Positions 46,560-58,800 of a stretch of DNA of 64,000 nucleotides are shown here, one piece after another. The position numbers and the translations under genes were made by a program. Source of the DNA: Diphasiastrum complanatum (Eukaryota; Streptophyta; Lycopodiopsida; Lycopodiales; Lycopodiaceae); assembly GCA_029204225.1 (NCBI GenBank), contig CM055102.1, positions 7,092,994 to 7,156,993 of the forward strand. Direction: 5' to 3'. The notes under the pieces are model-generated. The model saw only the letters and a program-made list of their open reading frames with translations, was not told the DNA's origin and made no database searches. Position 1 is the first letter of the stretch. Each line of letters starts with the position of its first letter.

Positions 46560-47130
46560 GCCTATATATGGACTTTTTTGACTAGAATTTGCAAATTTAT
46601 CCAAAAATCGTCCTCAGTGCCACGATTTCCTAATAATGTTTGCGAATTACAAGACACTGTTTTGAGGGTCGGCGAATTCCTATAAGTGATATTTTTTGTA
46701 CAAAAATGGCAAAGATGGCTGACAGTACAAAAATTTGTCTAATCAGAATTTGCAAAGATGACAGTGAAATCGTGGAGATGATTTTGAGGCTCAACAAATT
46801 ACCTACGAATTCTGTCAGGGATGTTTGATGCAAAAAATTGATTTTTTCTATTTTTGAAAAGTTCGTTTATGAGATAGAATTCATGGAGCTCAAAAATGAA
46901 TTGTGCATACTGAAAAAGTGGTTGGCCGAATTCTATCTGAGGTGGATGTGAGACAAGTGTTCTGAAAAGAATGATTTTGGTGGTTTTTACAGAAGAAAAA
47001 AAAACTGATTATATGACTGATCTGATGATATCTTGCTGTTCTGAAACAAGACAATGGAGCAAAAAATTGTGGAAATGGCAAGCAAGCAGTAAACAAAATT
47101 AAGAAAGAAAAATCTAGGAAATAAAGCAAC
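46560..47130 (-). other. Spacer, second family B copy
   Basis: Counterpart of 40,130-40,720 with clear base-by-base similarity, and no genes. Confidence 0.65.
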
Positions 47131-47823
47131 TTAATACATATCAAGATAAAAACAGGGTTCATTGTACTTTCTTAGTTTGCTTCCATTGACCACAGTGTCT
47201 AAAAGATCGCCTTGTAGGATTTGGAGTTGGACATATCCGGAGGCAAATATCTTTTGAATGACATAAGGTCCTTGGCCAGAAAATTTGAGTTTCACTTTGA
47301 ATGCTTTGGCTTGGTATAACAAGACCTTATCCGACCTAGAACTCTTTGAGTTTTAAGGATCGAACATGCCATGCCTTTTGTCGACGTTTGTGGACTTGTT
47401 GAGCATGGATGCTGATCCGACGTGTTTTACACAGTTGTTCCAGATGTAATAATCTATTTGCTAGGATCTGTCGATTATCCAGCTCAAGATTGTAGGCTAC
47501 TCGAAGGTATGGGATATGGAATTCTACAGGCATAACAACTTCTTGGCCATATACTAGCTGGAAAGAGGTTAAGCATGTGGCTCGCTTCGGGGTAGTGTGG
47601 TAGGCCCATAAAGCAGAATGAAGTTTTAGTTCCCAATCGGATCGGCTGGAATCGACAGTTTTGGTGAGAACACCACATGAGATTTTGTTGGTGGATTCCA
47701 CATGGCCATTGTAACGTGGATAATACGGGGAACTTTTGCAATGTACCACAAAAAATTTGGAAATGAGATCTACTATGACAGAGTTAAGAAAATGTGTACC
47801 CCTATCACTGATAAGTTCTAGAG
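47131..47823 (-). pseudogene. Integrase C-terminal two thirds, second family B copy
   Basis: On minus: LISDRGTHFLNSV (second Asp), SSPYYPRYNGHVESTNKI (Glu present), WAYHTTPKRATCLTSFQLVY, and KLKFSGQGPYVIQKIFASG. A frame change falls at 47,335. The N-terminal part is replaced at 47,823 by copia LTR sequence. Confidence 0.85.
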
Positions 47824-48350
47824 TGTCGAAAAGAGGTGTTGTGAAGATAGGTCGAACTCGAAAAGAATCTGATATTGAAAGGTTGGAAAGAACTGAAGAG
47901 TTTGAGATCAATTTGATATCGCAAAAGATATCAATTTGATATCGCGAAAGCTATCAAGTATTAGAGATTTCGCTTTGATACCATATCGGCATCAAATAAA
48001 GAAGTTGTGAAATTGCGTTGATACCATGTCAGAAAGAGGTATTGTGAAGATAGGTCGAATTCAAAAAGAAACGAATTCGAAAAGAAATGAATAAAAATTA
48101 TTCGAGTGTCTATAAAGAAAACTTTTTGTGCATGGTGGAATAAACTCTCTTCCTCTTTCACAATGCATGACTACGCCTATCAATTTCAAACAATAGTTAT
48201 AGAAATCACGTTTGATCTTATAGTAACTAACTTTGAAATCATTAGTACTACAGTGATTACGCAGCCAAACAATAAAGCATTGAATTATCAAACAAATAAT
48301 TAGTCGCGAAGAGTTATAGAAACACATACATTCTGAGACAAAGCTGAACA
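47824..48350 (-). mobile_element. copia insertion: LTR end, leader, primer site and full LTR
   Basis: On minus a 324-bp LTR starts TGTTCAGCTTTGTC at 48,350 and ends TTTCTGACA at 48,027, followed by primer site TGGTATCAACGC (48,015-48,026). A second primer-like TGGTATCAAAGC lies at 47,972-47,983. At 47,824-47,865 the last ~40 bp of the LTR recur (ending TTTTCGACA) next to the interrupted gypsy integrase. So the insertion keeps one LTR, a short leader and the end of the second LTR. Confidence 0.7.
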
Positions 48351-48375
48351 CAATAAAGGATAGTAAAGACAGGTC

Positions 48376-48620
48376 AACATTTTTTAGCAGACCATCTATC
48401 TCGAATTCCTAACCTACCCACCCCAAATCAAGGCATCGACGATGATTTACCCAATGCCATCTTATTTCAGGTTGACTCTACACCCGTTTGGGCCAAGGAA
48501 ATCACAGGATATTTAACTTCAGGGCAGATGAATCCAAAATTGGCATCTAGAAACACCAATGTTGAAAGGATCTGGTCAAGGTCTGAGATTATAAAGGTTA
48601 CTTTATCTTCCAGGCTCTTA
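48376..48620 (+). pseudogene. Inverted RNase H tail of gypsy family B
   Basis: On plus: FLADHLSRIPNLPTPNQGI and AILFQVDSTPVWAKEITGYL, the same segment as on minus at 42.2-42.4 kb. It lies on the far side of the copia insertion and in the opposite direction to the integrase it should adjoin. Confidence 0.8.
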
Positions 48621-48649
48621 GGATAACAGTAAGTAATCTGATCAGACAG

Positions 48650-49363
48650 CAACTAGCAAATAGATTTATCAACCATAATTGAATTGGCTAATGATTCCTC
48701 TTTATCGAACATAGAGAATTGGTTCTTATCACACTGAGAAGCAAACTGAACAGAACATCAGTCAAATTCGTTATCTGAACACATAACTCATTCATAATTG
48801 AAAGAAGTTCTGCTTATGGTTATGCTTACTTCGGCTAATTCCATGCACACATTAGTTAGAATTGTCGCTCTCTGGTGATGCCTAAAAATCCAAGTTAGAG
48901 TAACTAAAATTTAGTAAGAAATGAAAAGTATGTGTGACACAGACAGACAAGTATCACAAACAATTACATATCGTTCAGTGTATTCGCTCAATTGATAAGA
49001 AGTAATGTTGTAAGAGATGACAGAGGAAAAGAATGCTCAAGCTTATAGAAACTAGCTCTCTTCTCTCTATTGATACTCAAATCTGTGCGTCTGTACAATG
49101 GCACAAGTGTCGACCTTATAGGAACGATCATTGGCCTGAATGATGTTTACCAACCGTTAAGATATCGGTTGAGAACCACTAAGGTGTCTCCATAGAACGT
49201 CGCACAAAACGTCACGAGTTCTATTTTAAAAGTGAATTTACAAGATGCAAATAGGCCTTTACATGAATTTAGGCACTATAGCACATTTACATGTATAAAA
49301 ATTAAAAAAATTTACAATATAAAACAATAACTTTGAATAATGTGGGGTCATGAGGCTCACATA
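48650..49363 (-). mobile_element. Putative 3' LTR of gypsy III
   Basis: On minus a purine tract AGTGGAGGAAGGGAA is followed by TATGTGAGCCTCATGACC at about 49,363. The region to the left has no genes. The far end of the LTR is not defined. Confidence 0.45.
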
Positions 49364-49520
49364 TTCCCTTCCTCCACTGTGCAGCGGTTCGCAAACAAAT
49401 TCCTCACATTCGCCTTTGTCGCTTCCTGTTGGTTGGCTTTCGATGGAAATGGTTTTTGCTCGGACTTCATTTTCTTCATTAACTTGTTTGAGGGTCATCT
49501 CTTTTGTAGCAAGGAAATAG

Positions 49521-52266
49521 TTATTCTTCTGATTGTAATCTTCCTGGAAAGATAGATTTGGATGGTGCAAGAGGGTTGTTGATCAATGCATTATTTACAA
49601 GATGAGAATACCAACTATCCTCAGACAAGATTTCAGACATCTCAGCAGAAGAGACAGTTAGTGAGAGGGCTGCATAAGTATACTCTAAAAATTTCTCTTT
49701 AATGTATAATTGTTGAATGGATAGAAGTGCATAGAACATGAGAGAACCAATATTTACATAATTGTGAATATGGTATGGTTTGGTTATTGGATTAGTGGAG
49801 CGAAGTATATTATTTGCTTTAACTTTCTCCAAATAACGAGAATAGTTAGCTTCCCAATCCGTGTAGATTTCCCACAGATCAGGGAATAATATTCGACTGG
49901 AGAATCTAGGAGGGATTGGATTAGGGCTAGGAACAGCTTCTTTGACATCAAAAATGTTGATTGAGTCTAGCTTATTTTGATACTTATCCAGAATAGGAAA
50001 AATATTGTTTTCAATGTTTTTTGACACTCTAGGATATATATATAGAAAGATCTTGTAACAACGTGGATATAATTGGTTTGCACATTGAACTTATTTTGAA
50101 CAATGGCAAGGGCAAGGATACCTTTTTGGTGCCTTATTAGCTTGGCTCAAAAAGTGTTTAGATTAGAGAAAGTCCAAGGACTTTTCCATTGTTCTTTAGT
50201 ATAGCCAAAAAGTTATAAGAAGGTAATCCATTCTCCATTGGAGTTCTGGACTATAAAAAAAAAGTCGGTAGAAAAGAGGTTAGTTCCTACTGTAATGTCT
50301 GAAATTTTGTCCTTAGTAGTGAATACACTACCTTGTTCTTTCGCTTCTCAGTCCCCTCTAGTGTAATATTGCTTCGCGGTGGCCTGACTACAAGTGGTAG
50401 TGCTGTAAGTTGTGGCACAACTGATACAGCTTCGGCTACTGCTAGCTTTGTCTTCTCGGCTTCAGTCTGAACATATTGATGTTTCAGCACCTGCCTAAAG
50501 ACTTGATCTGTCTGGATGGCTTTATCTGTTGTAGATGCAACTGGCACATCAATCTGAATTGCTTGATCTTGCTGCTAGACTGGGTCTTCGTCAAAAACCT
50601 GGATTTGGCTTGAATTGAATTTTACCTCTTCCAGTTCTTCCTTCAATTTTTCGTAAGCAGCCATTTGTGGTTGGAGGTATTTTAGCTTGAAGGTCTAGGT
50701 AATTCTTTCTTGAATACCTTTCCATGCTACGGGATCAATCATGTATCTGCCATGAGATACGCTGGCTCCGAGTGTTACTTCGATGCTTATTTGCCATAAA
50801 ACTGCCTCCTCAGTCTATCTCTTATAAATTTTATTGCCTTGACTTAACACGTCTACAGAACTCTGCAATTGAGAAACAGAGTCCTGCAACTGTTTCTGGC
50901 TTGCTTTGGCACTCTCCTTATTCACAATTGCTTTGATGAGTTTGAGATTCAGCTCCTTGTTTGCACTTTTCAAAGTAGTCCAAGCGTGTCTTTCTTCCAA
51001 TAGGGAAGTTTGCAGGGTTTGGATCTGCTACTTGAGTAATGCATTTTCATTTTTAAAATTGTTGGATTGCTTCTACATTGTCTCAAGTGCTTCCAGGGTA
51101 GCGTCGAACTTGCCTTGGATTTCTTCCAAGGCTGTATTCTTTTCTGACAGCTCCACTTGAGCTACTTTAAGTTCTTCGCTTTTGTGTGTTAGCTCAACCT
51201 TAGTCACCACCAGCTCTGTATCTTTTTGAATCAAGTTTGCTCGTATAGAATCATACTTACTTCCGAGCTTCCTTGAGACATTTTCTAGACTGACAAAGTG
51301 TTGAATGGTTGCCTGCGTGTCTGACAACAATGTACCAAAGGTCTTCGAATATAACTCTTCATCCAGGATTGGTGCCTCGGTATCATCATCACTTTCCTGC
51401 TGAATATCTTCCTTTGCTGGCTCTTGCTGGATATCTTCTTGGATTTGCCCTTGCTCAGTAATAATCTCTGTTTCTTCCTCTTCCTTAGCTTCTCGGCTCT
51501 TTTCTGCACTAGAAAGCGGCTTATACTGGGATAATGGGGAGGACATCCTCACCAAGCTTTCTTGCTGTTGGCTTGACGATGATGATGCAATCTCGGTGGT
51601 GGTCACCTTTGATGTTCTCATTTGTGAATCACCCTCAATTGAAGGGGCTAATTCTGGCAGCACCGATGCAATTCTGATATCTTCTTGCACAGTCAAAACA
51701 CCGACATGCATATACAGAATACCAAACTACAATCCGAGCCTGGAAGCTTGATTACCCTTTACTAATTTACAAAATTGCTTAAAAGCAATATGTTCGAAGG
51801 TGATGGCTTCTCCATTTAAGGCTCTCAACATGTATTCCATATTTGTATTAGAAATGGTGTACTCTTGCTCTGGTAAAAATATGGAAGCAAGAGCGAACTG
51901 CACGAAGCTCTTGAGATTGTCTCTGATATATGAAAGCTTATATTCTCTTTTCTCCAGATAAGCTTCCTCCTGAAAAGCTCCGCTCCCGATGATGACGTCG
52001 GGCTTAGTAACAGGGATACTGCCATCCATAGGCAAACCTAAGGCTCGACCATAAAAGTCCTCTGTGATAACAATCTCTTGATTTCAGACAATGGTAGAAA
52101 TATGTCCATCCTCTGTTTCACTCAGATTTCGAATTAGCTCATGGCACACATCTGTAAGAATTACTGATGGATCAAATTGAAGAAGTCTTTCAATCCGTGC
52201 TTGTATCGCTAATGGTTGTAAAACTGGTAAGACTGGTTTTGGATGCGTTTTGAATACAATCGCCAT
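49521..52266 (-). pseudogene. Gypsy III accessory ORF
   Basis: On minus from ATG 52,266 (MAIVFKTHPKPVLPVLQP): an N-domain with ITEDFYGRALGLPMDGSIP, EYKLSYIRDNLKSFVQFALA and FEHIAFKQFCKLVKGNQ, which resembles the plant transposon-associated domain found in Athila/Tat extra ORFs. Then comes an acidic Ser/Glu/Gln linker (51,640-51,350; EEEETEIITEQGQIQEDIQQ), long coiled coils (51,330-50,830), a Val/Pro-rich region, and a C-domain at 50,027-49,521 with FPDLWEIYTDWEANYSRYLE. Stops interrupt at several points (near 52,085, 51,725, 51,070, 50,815, 50,575). Same order and position as the other accessory ORFs, but sequence is only weakly similar. Confidence 0.65.
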
Positions 52267-52269
52267 GAT

Positions 52270-53270
52270 AGTAATGACAAACTAGCGATGCCAGAAGAGA
52301 GCTTAATCATAAAAATTTATGAAATCAAAAAGCAAGAAATATGGAAAAGAGGTAGCAAAAAAAAAAACGGAAGTGTTTGAGGTTTTTGGTATATTGATGA
52401 TATATCGGCGGATTAGACAAATATTTAATGAAAGCGTGTCCTTTCTTTTGAAGATACAGACTCAACAATGAAGTATCTAGTCCTTAAAAACAAAAATAAA
52501 TAAATAAATGAAAATAAATAAAATACACAAATGCTTCACTCAGTTCACAAAAGTTCAGCTCGGTATTTATGAGTATTGAACTGCAAAAATAAATAATATA
52601 CACAATCTATGAAACAATGTATATGATGTTGGTAGCAAAGACTGTCGCTTTTTTTATAAAACAAATGAGCAAAAAAAATGTATGAGCAAAAAATGCATGA
52701 GCAAAAAATGCGCAAGTGAAAAATGCATGAGTTCATTGTGTCACACTTTTTGCTTTTCAAAATGGTAAATCGAACAACATAACAAATTCCAAAATAGTGT
52801 CGCATTTTTCGCAAATTATCATGGAAATTATAAGCGCGAAGGTGTCGGGTTTTTGCATATTTCCAATATGCTGTCGACATGAAAACGTGATGGAAATGAA
52901 GAAACGTAACAAAATGATATGCAACATACTAATCATTTTTTGCAAATTTCTCGAAGTTAAAGGATGGAATGAAAGTATTGGGTTTTTCGCAAACTATAAA
53001 TACCAAGTTGGATGATATGTATACAATGTCGTCTTTTTTTTTTTTTACAAGATATGGGCAAAAAATGCGCGTTCAAGTGTCGCAATGTTCGCTTTCCCAA
53101 AATGGTGAATTTACTAACATAGCATATTCTAGAATGGTTGTCGCAAATTTCACATGTTTCGCAAATTTCTGAACTTGCCATATTCATCGAAAATTAGTCA
53201 TAGCAGCGCTTCACTCTTGAGCCATTTACTCGAGTATCAATTAAATGTCCTTCAAGATCGGCTAACGGAA
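52270..53270 (-). repeat. Spacer with a ~370-bp internal duplication, gypsy III
   Basis: The block at about 52,615-52,830 (ATGAGCAAAAAATGC words, then GTGTCGCA...GCAAAT) is followed by a diverged copy at about 52,995-53,165. A shorter GAGCAAAAAATGCATGA repeat lies at 52,665-52,735. No genes. Confidence 0.6.
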
Positions 53271-53274
53271 GTGA

Positions 53275-54341
53275 TTAATTGTTAAAAACTTCTATGACTT
53301 TGTAAGGTCTCATCCATCTGGTATGTAATTTCCCAGGAAACATGTGTCTGTTATGATACAGAAGCACATAGTCCCCTCGTTTTATTTTTATTTTTTTAAT
53401 AGATTGATGGAAAATTTCTTTTCTTTTATTCTGAACTCGTTCAGTCTCGATTAATGAAAGACGACAATCCTCCTTCAATTGTGTCAAAGTTATCATCCGC
53501 TCTCAGAGACTATCGTGTTCATCCATTCACTCTTCATTACTAATGCGAAATGTCGGAACTTCGAATTCTATTGCTAATATGGGATGCATTCCATACACAA
53601 GATAGCATGGAGTCTGCCTAGTTGTGATCTTTTCGGTAGTTCTATATGCCTATAAGACAGATGGTAACTTCTGATCCCAATCTAAAGAATGCGTTTCCGT
53701 TACTTTATTCATAATTTTGCACAAAATTCTGTTTGCCTGCTCCGTAAGCCCATTCGCTTTAGGATTATATGCAGTGGTCTGGCGATGTGTAATGGAGAAA
53801 TATGACAACATAGCCTCGATGGTCTGATTAAGAAAATGGGTTCCCCTATCACTAACAAGTTCTAAGGGACATCCATAATGTGTGATAATATTTTGGAATA
53901 AGAACTTTGCTACAGTCTTAGCATCATTTTTAATTGTGGCTTCAGCCTCTACCATCTTGGTAGCATAGTCCGTAGCAACAAGAATGTAACGTCGACGAGT
54001 TTTACGAGTGATCGGTTTGATAGGCCCTACAAAATCTATCCCCCACTTCTCAAAAGGTGCTAAGGGAATAATCGGAGTAAGTGGCCAATGTGTCGGAAGC
54101 TGGGTTTCCTCATCCTCTGACATGCATCACATTTTTAAATGAATAATTTAACATCTCTATAGACGATAGGCCACCAATATTTAGCGTTAAGGATATTTCT
54201 TGTAGTATTTTTAAGAGCATAGTGGCCCCCCAAATCTTCCTCATGTAATGCACTTATTACAGTGGTCGTCTCGGTGGGTTCTAAACATCGATAAAGAGTA
54301 TCGTCGACTCCTAATTTATACAATATTTTATTTATAATCAT
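53275..54341 (-). pseudogene. Gypsy III integrase
   Basis: On minus: YKLGVDDTLYRCLEPTETTT, H2C2 finger start HEEDLGGHYALKN, core with KWGIDFVGPI, ELVSDRGTHFLNQ and NGLTEQANRIL (Asp, Asp, Glu all present), then a C-terminal region with KRGDYVLLYHNRHMFPGKL. Breaks at about 54,125 and 53,645. The family is distinct from gypsy I and B; a plus-strand piece of it lies at 60.0-60.4 kb. Confidence 0.87.
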
Positions 54342-54399
54342 ATAAGGTCCTGCTTTTGAAAAGAAAACAGTTTTTTACTGTTTATTAAAATCATCAGGA

Positions 54400-55152
54400 T
54401 AAATTTGGTCCTATAAAAAGTTAATAATGTCCATATAAATTGATGTTTTTGATTGAATACGCATTATATGTTTGTCTGGAAATTCATCAGAAATGGGATC
54501 AAATTGATTTTTTGTTTGGAGGCGGGATATATAATCATCATTTTGATGATCTTGCATCTTCTTAATACTACTTAATTAAACTCATCTAATAACAATACCT
54601 GTCTAGCTACCCTACCTGAAAGATCAGGTTTATTCACTAAATGTTTTAATGCATAGTAATCTACATGAAAAACGAAAGGGTATCCTAAAAGATAATGTCT
54701 AAATTTCTTTACTAAATAAATCATTCCTAGTGCTTCATGCTCTGTAGCAGAATAGTTCTTTTATGATGCTGCAAGTTGTATTCTTTCATGACTTTTCCTC
54801 GTCAGTGTCTCCATCTGATCTCTAAAGGTAATCTCCTTCTTCTTCGAGTGGGTTATGACATCGGCTTGGTAGAGAGCCATGGTCGTCCTAATAATACTTT
54901 ATACGACGACTCTCTTGTAGTCCTTAATATAATAAAATCCATTAGGAACTTATGGTCTCCTATGTAGACTGTAACTTGGGACAGGTCTCCTATCAGTGAT
55001 TTACTAGTTGCATCAGCTAACCTCGAATGTCTTAATGTAGGTGCTATTCTATGGTGAATGCCTAAGTCGTATGCTAATTCATCAGTCATTATATTTACAG
55101 TAGATCCGAAATCTGTGAAAAAAGTGGATCTCGAATGGATCCAAACTCCCAA
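54400..55152 (-). pseudogene. Gypsy III protease joined to RNase H tail
   Basis: On minus: FFTDFGSTVNIMTDELAYDL (aspartic-protease box with Phe where Ser/Thr is usual), VTVYIGDHKFLMDFIIL and KVLLGRPWL. After about 60 codons with stops this passes to KKFRHYLLGYPFVFHVDYYA and NKPDLSGRVARQVLLLDEF, the end of RNase H. RT is missing, as in family B. Confidence 0.75.
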
Positions 55153-55845
55153 AATACTTGGCTAAGATCTTTGCACAACAAGCTACAAAAGCTAGAAATG
55201 GCAAAGCATCCTAATGCTACCTTTGATACACATGAACTTGACAAAGCATTCAAGAGACAAAAGAAACTAATAAAAGGTACTGATGGCAGCAAAAAACAAC
55301 AGCATACCATCCCTACAACAATAGCCTGCCACTTTTGGAAACCTCTTAAGATCATACACAAAAGCTTGAAGACAATACACAAAACAATGCTCTCAATGGA
55401 GGAAGAAACTGTGACAATGATCTATTGATCTCTCTCAACAATACAATTAGTTTCTCCAACCTATTCTCCATGAATTTCAGCCTAATATAGGTGAGAGAGA
55501 TGACTCTCTCTTCTCTCTCTAGAACTTAGGACCCAAATTTAGGGCACCAATAGACTAAAATAGCCAATTTTGGCCTATATGTCCAAATAACATGATTTTG
55601 GTGTCATTTCGAAGGTCCTGAAGTTTGAGACTTCTTCAACATGAAATATATATTGATATAGATAATATTTTCCATATAGGACGCCTCACTATTTCTTACA
55701 TCAATTTTACATAGAATGGTGAACAGGATACATGTAAAAGAACATAGAATCATAATGAAAGGATTGCTCCATGTATCCACCTTTGAATTCTCTGTAAAAC
55801 AGCAGCAAACAGGTTGTAAGTGAAAGTAACCAACAAGTGTTTGCA
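55153..55845. other. Sequence between gypsy III and the gag-protease element
   Basis: Likely contains the 3' LTR of the gag-protease element (minus), but I could not fix its ends or match it to the 5' side. A plus frame at 55,135-55,428 (97 codons, Lys/Thr/His-rich) overlaps the gypsy protease edge and has no known domain. Confidence 0.35.
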
Positions 55846-55890
55846 TGCCTCCTCCACATTCCACTATGCCCATAGTGAATGCATCATGTA

Positions 55891-58800
55891 TCATGAACCT
55901 CCATCACCACCTTGCCTTTGTAGATCTCCAATCCATGAAAGCCCTTGAGTGAATGAATGCCAAAATGATGTGTTCTTTGCTCCATTTGAATGAGCAAAAG
56001 CTGTACTTGAAATACTTGAAGTATCTCCACAAGATTTGCATACAACCTTTGATCCTACATTGTCAACAATTTGCCAATTTGCCAACACTAGGATGCTAGA
56101 TCTTGAATTTTGCTCAAAAGTAAAGATATTGACCGCATCAATATCTTTCAAGATTTGAATGAATGCATGTACTTGATCATAAGAACCAGCAATGATAACT
56201 ATTCCATCTCCAAGATCCAAAAGATGCAAAACTATGGAACTAGTTTCATTGAATTTTGACAATTCCAACACATTGACATAACAATGTTCATACATGAGAT
56301 TAAACAAATAAGGTAGAGCAAAAGGACACTTCCTTGCTGCTCCAAGAACCTTACTTAAACCTTCAAGAACCTATAAAAACAAATCCTAAATGCTTTGCCC
56401 ATGTGGCTCCCCTTTGATGCTTTTGACTAGCTTCCAATTGCTACTTGCCTCTTGGTGTTGATGAAGCAATTCAAGATCAACATCTTGATCTTCCAATAAA
56501 ACATCAAGGACTTTGCATTTATAAACATCTTCAGATCTGAACCTCTGAAGATACTCCCTCTCAAACACATGATTAACATCCCACAAGATCTCATCATTGC
56601 TTGATTTCAACCTTTCACTATAGTTAGTGAAAACAATGTCACCATCATAAACCAAAAGATAGATTTCTACAATTCTATCCAACGTGAAGTAGAGTAGATG
56701 AAATTGAGTATCAAAAATAATCAAACCAGCCCATTTGAGCTCAAACCAGACCTCAATGAGCTCACCAATGAGATCTTCCTTGCCTTGGAGAAATTGTCAC
56801 TTGAGTTGCTCCATGTAGTCTTCTTCATGCAACCTTTTGCCATCTTGATCATGCATGAACACTCCACCACAATCATAGCAACCTTTGAGTTGATGAAGAG
56901 ATCTAAGATCCATGCCTTGAATCTTCCCAAGAGTCACTCTTCCTTTGCCCTTTCCTTCACAAGACTCTCTCTTAATGATCACACCACAAAAGTTAGCAAT
57001 CTCCCTCTTGATAGTTGCATCATAAGAAATGGAAGAATCTCGAACATTAGAAACCATGAAAAGAATAGATAGTTCCTTCAACATAAGAATGATTGAAGTA
57101 CTTTTTCTTGTCAAACCTGGACTTCTAATCAATGATATAGGTAATGATAATGAACACTCACTTTCATTCACAAAAGCATCATTCAAAGTACGTCCTACTT
57201 TGAACACTTCACATTCATCTCTCCCTTTTGACTTGAGATCCTCCTCACCAAGTCTCACGATAGAACCTTTTGATCTACTTTCTTTATGAATACATGTGAC
57301 ACCACTTGTTTCACAAATGACTTTTTTGGACTCATCACATAAAAATACAAAAGAAACTTTTTCTTCAATCATGCTCAAAGCACCATCTCTTTCCAAATGA
57401 GAAAATAAGTCATTAGCAACAACCATTTCCAAAGAAGAGTTTTCATCACCTCCATTGATGAAGTTAGCTCTCTTCTTACCTTTTTTATTTTTGCACTTTC
57501 CATGTAGTTCCATTGAAGAGCCACCAAGACTTGGAAATCTATGAGTAGAAGAGTTCAAACACGATACTAATATAGCACCACATGACTCCATTTGACTAGT
57601 AGGTAGCACTATTCCATCTTCAAGATCCAATGGATCCAAAACATTGATCATAGATTCACCAAAAGTTGCCAAGTTAGCACAACAATAACTATCTCCAAGA
57701 AACTCATTAGATCTCAACCTAGATCTAGCATAAGGAAGTTCTTTAGACTTTGCATAAGATCTACCAATCTTATTGATGCTAGGGATTGACTTTTGAAAGT
57801 TGAGAGAACCGCCAACATCCATTTCATTCCTCTTGTTAGACATAACAAATGCATCAAGCTTGTAAAGTCTACCTTGTCTATTGCCCCTAGCAATCAGGAC
57901 ATCTCCCTTAGTAATGAAGCAAACATCCCCAACAAACTTTGTCTTGTATCCTTTTTTTAACATTTGACCAACACTTAGCAAATTCCTTGAGAGTGAAGGA
58001 ATGTAAAGAACACCATCAAGCCTTACATTCCTATTAGTAGAAAGGCAAATAGGAATTGAGCCAATGCCTTTGATCATACACTCACCACGATTTGGCATGT
58101 GAACGACTTTTTTGGTTCCAACATAAGAGATAAAAGAAGTAAAGAACTCCTTGTGACTAGTCATGTGTGAACTAGATCCACTATCTATCCACCATGAATC
58201 CTTGTCACTTCCACTTGACATTAGACTTGAAGAACACATCACGAGAAAATCACAAGAATCTAGATCCTCATTAGAAGTACAAAAGTTGTTTTGCTTGCTA
58301 CCTTCATTACTTTGTTTCTTATGACATTCATTTGCAAAATGACCTTTTATCCCACAATAAAAGCACTTGAGCTTTGACTTGTCTTTCTTTCTAAAAGAAG
58401 TAGAAGAGGAGGAGGAAGAGTGATCATCATGATCTGAGTTACCACCTTTGGACCATTTCTCTTTGCCTTTACCTTTGCCTTTGACTTTGCCTTTTGTGAA
58501 GAAAGCCTCTTCACCTCCACCTTGCAAGGATGCACCATCAAGCTTTGATTGCAACCTATGTTCTTCAACCAATAAGATTTCTTGCAAGTCAACCACACTT
58601 GGCAAGACTCTTTGAATGGCATAACTTTGCACAAGGTTAGCATGTTCATCTATCAAATCATTCAACATAATCTGGACTATTTCACCATCTTTTATGCTTT
58701 CATCAATGCATGCTAGATCATCACTTAAGGACTTAACCCTCAAGACAAATGCATGAGCACTTTCACCCTCTCTTTGTCTACTAGAAAATATTTGCCTCCT

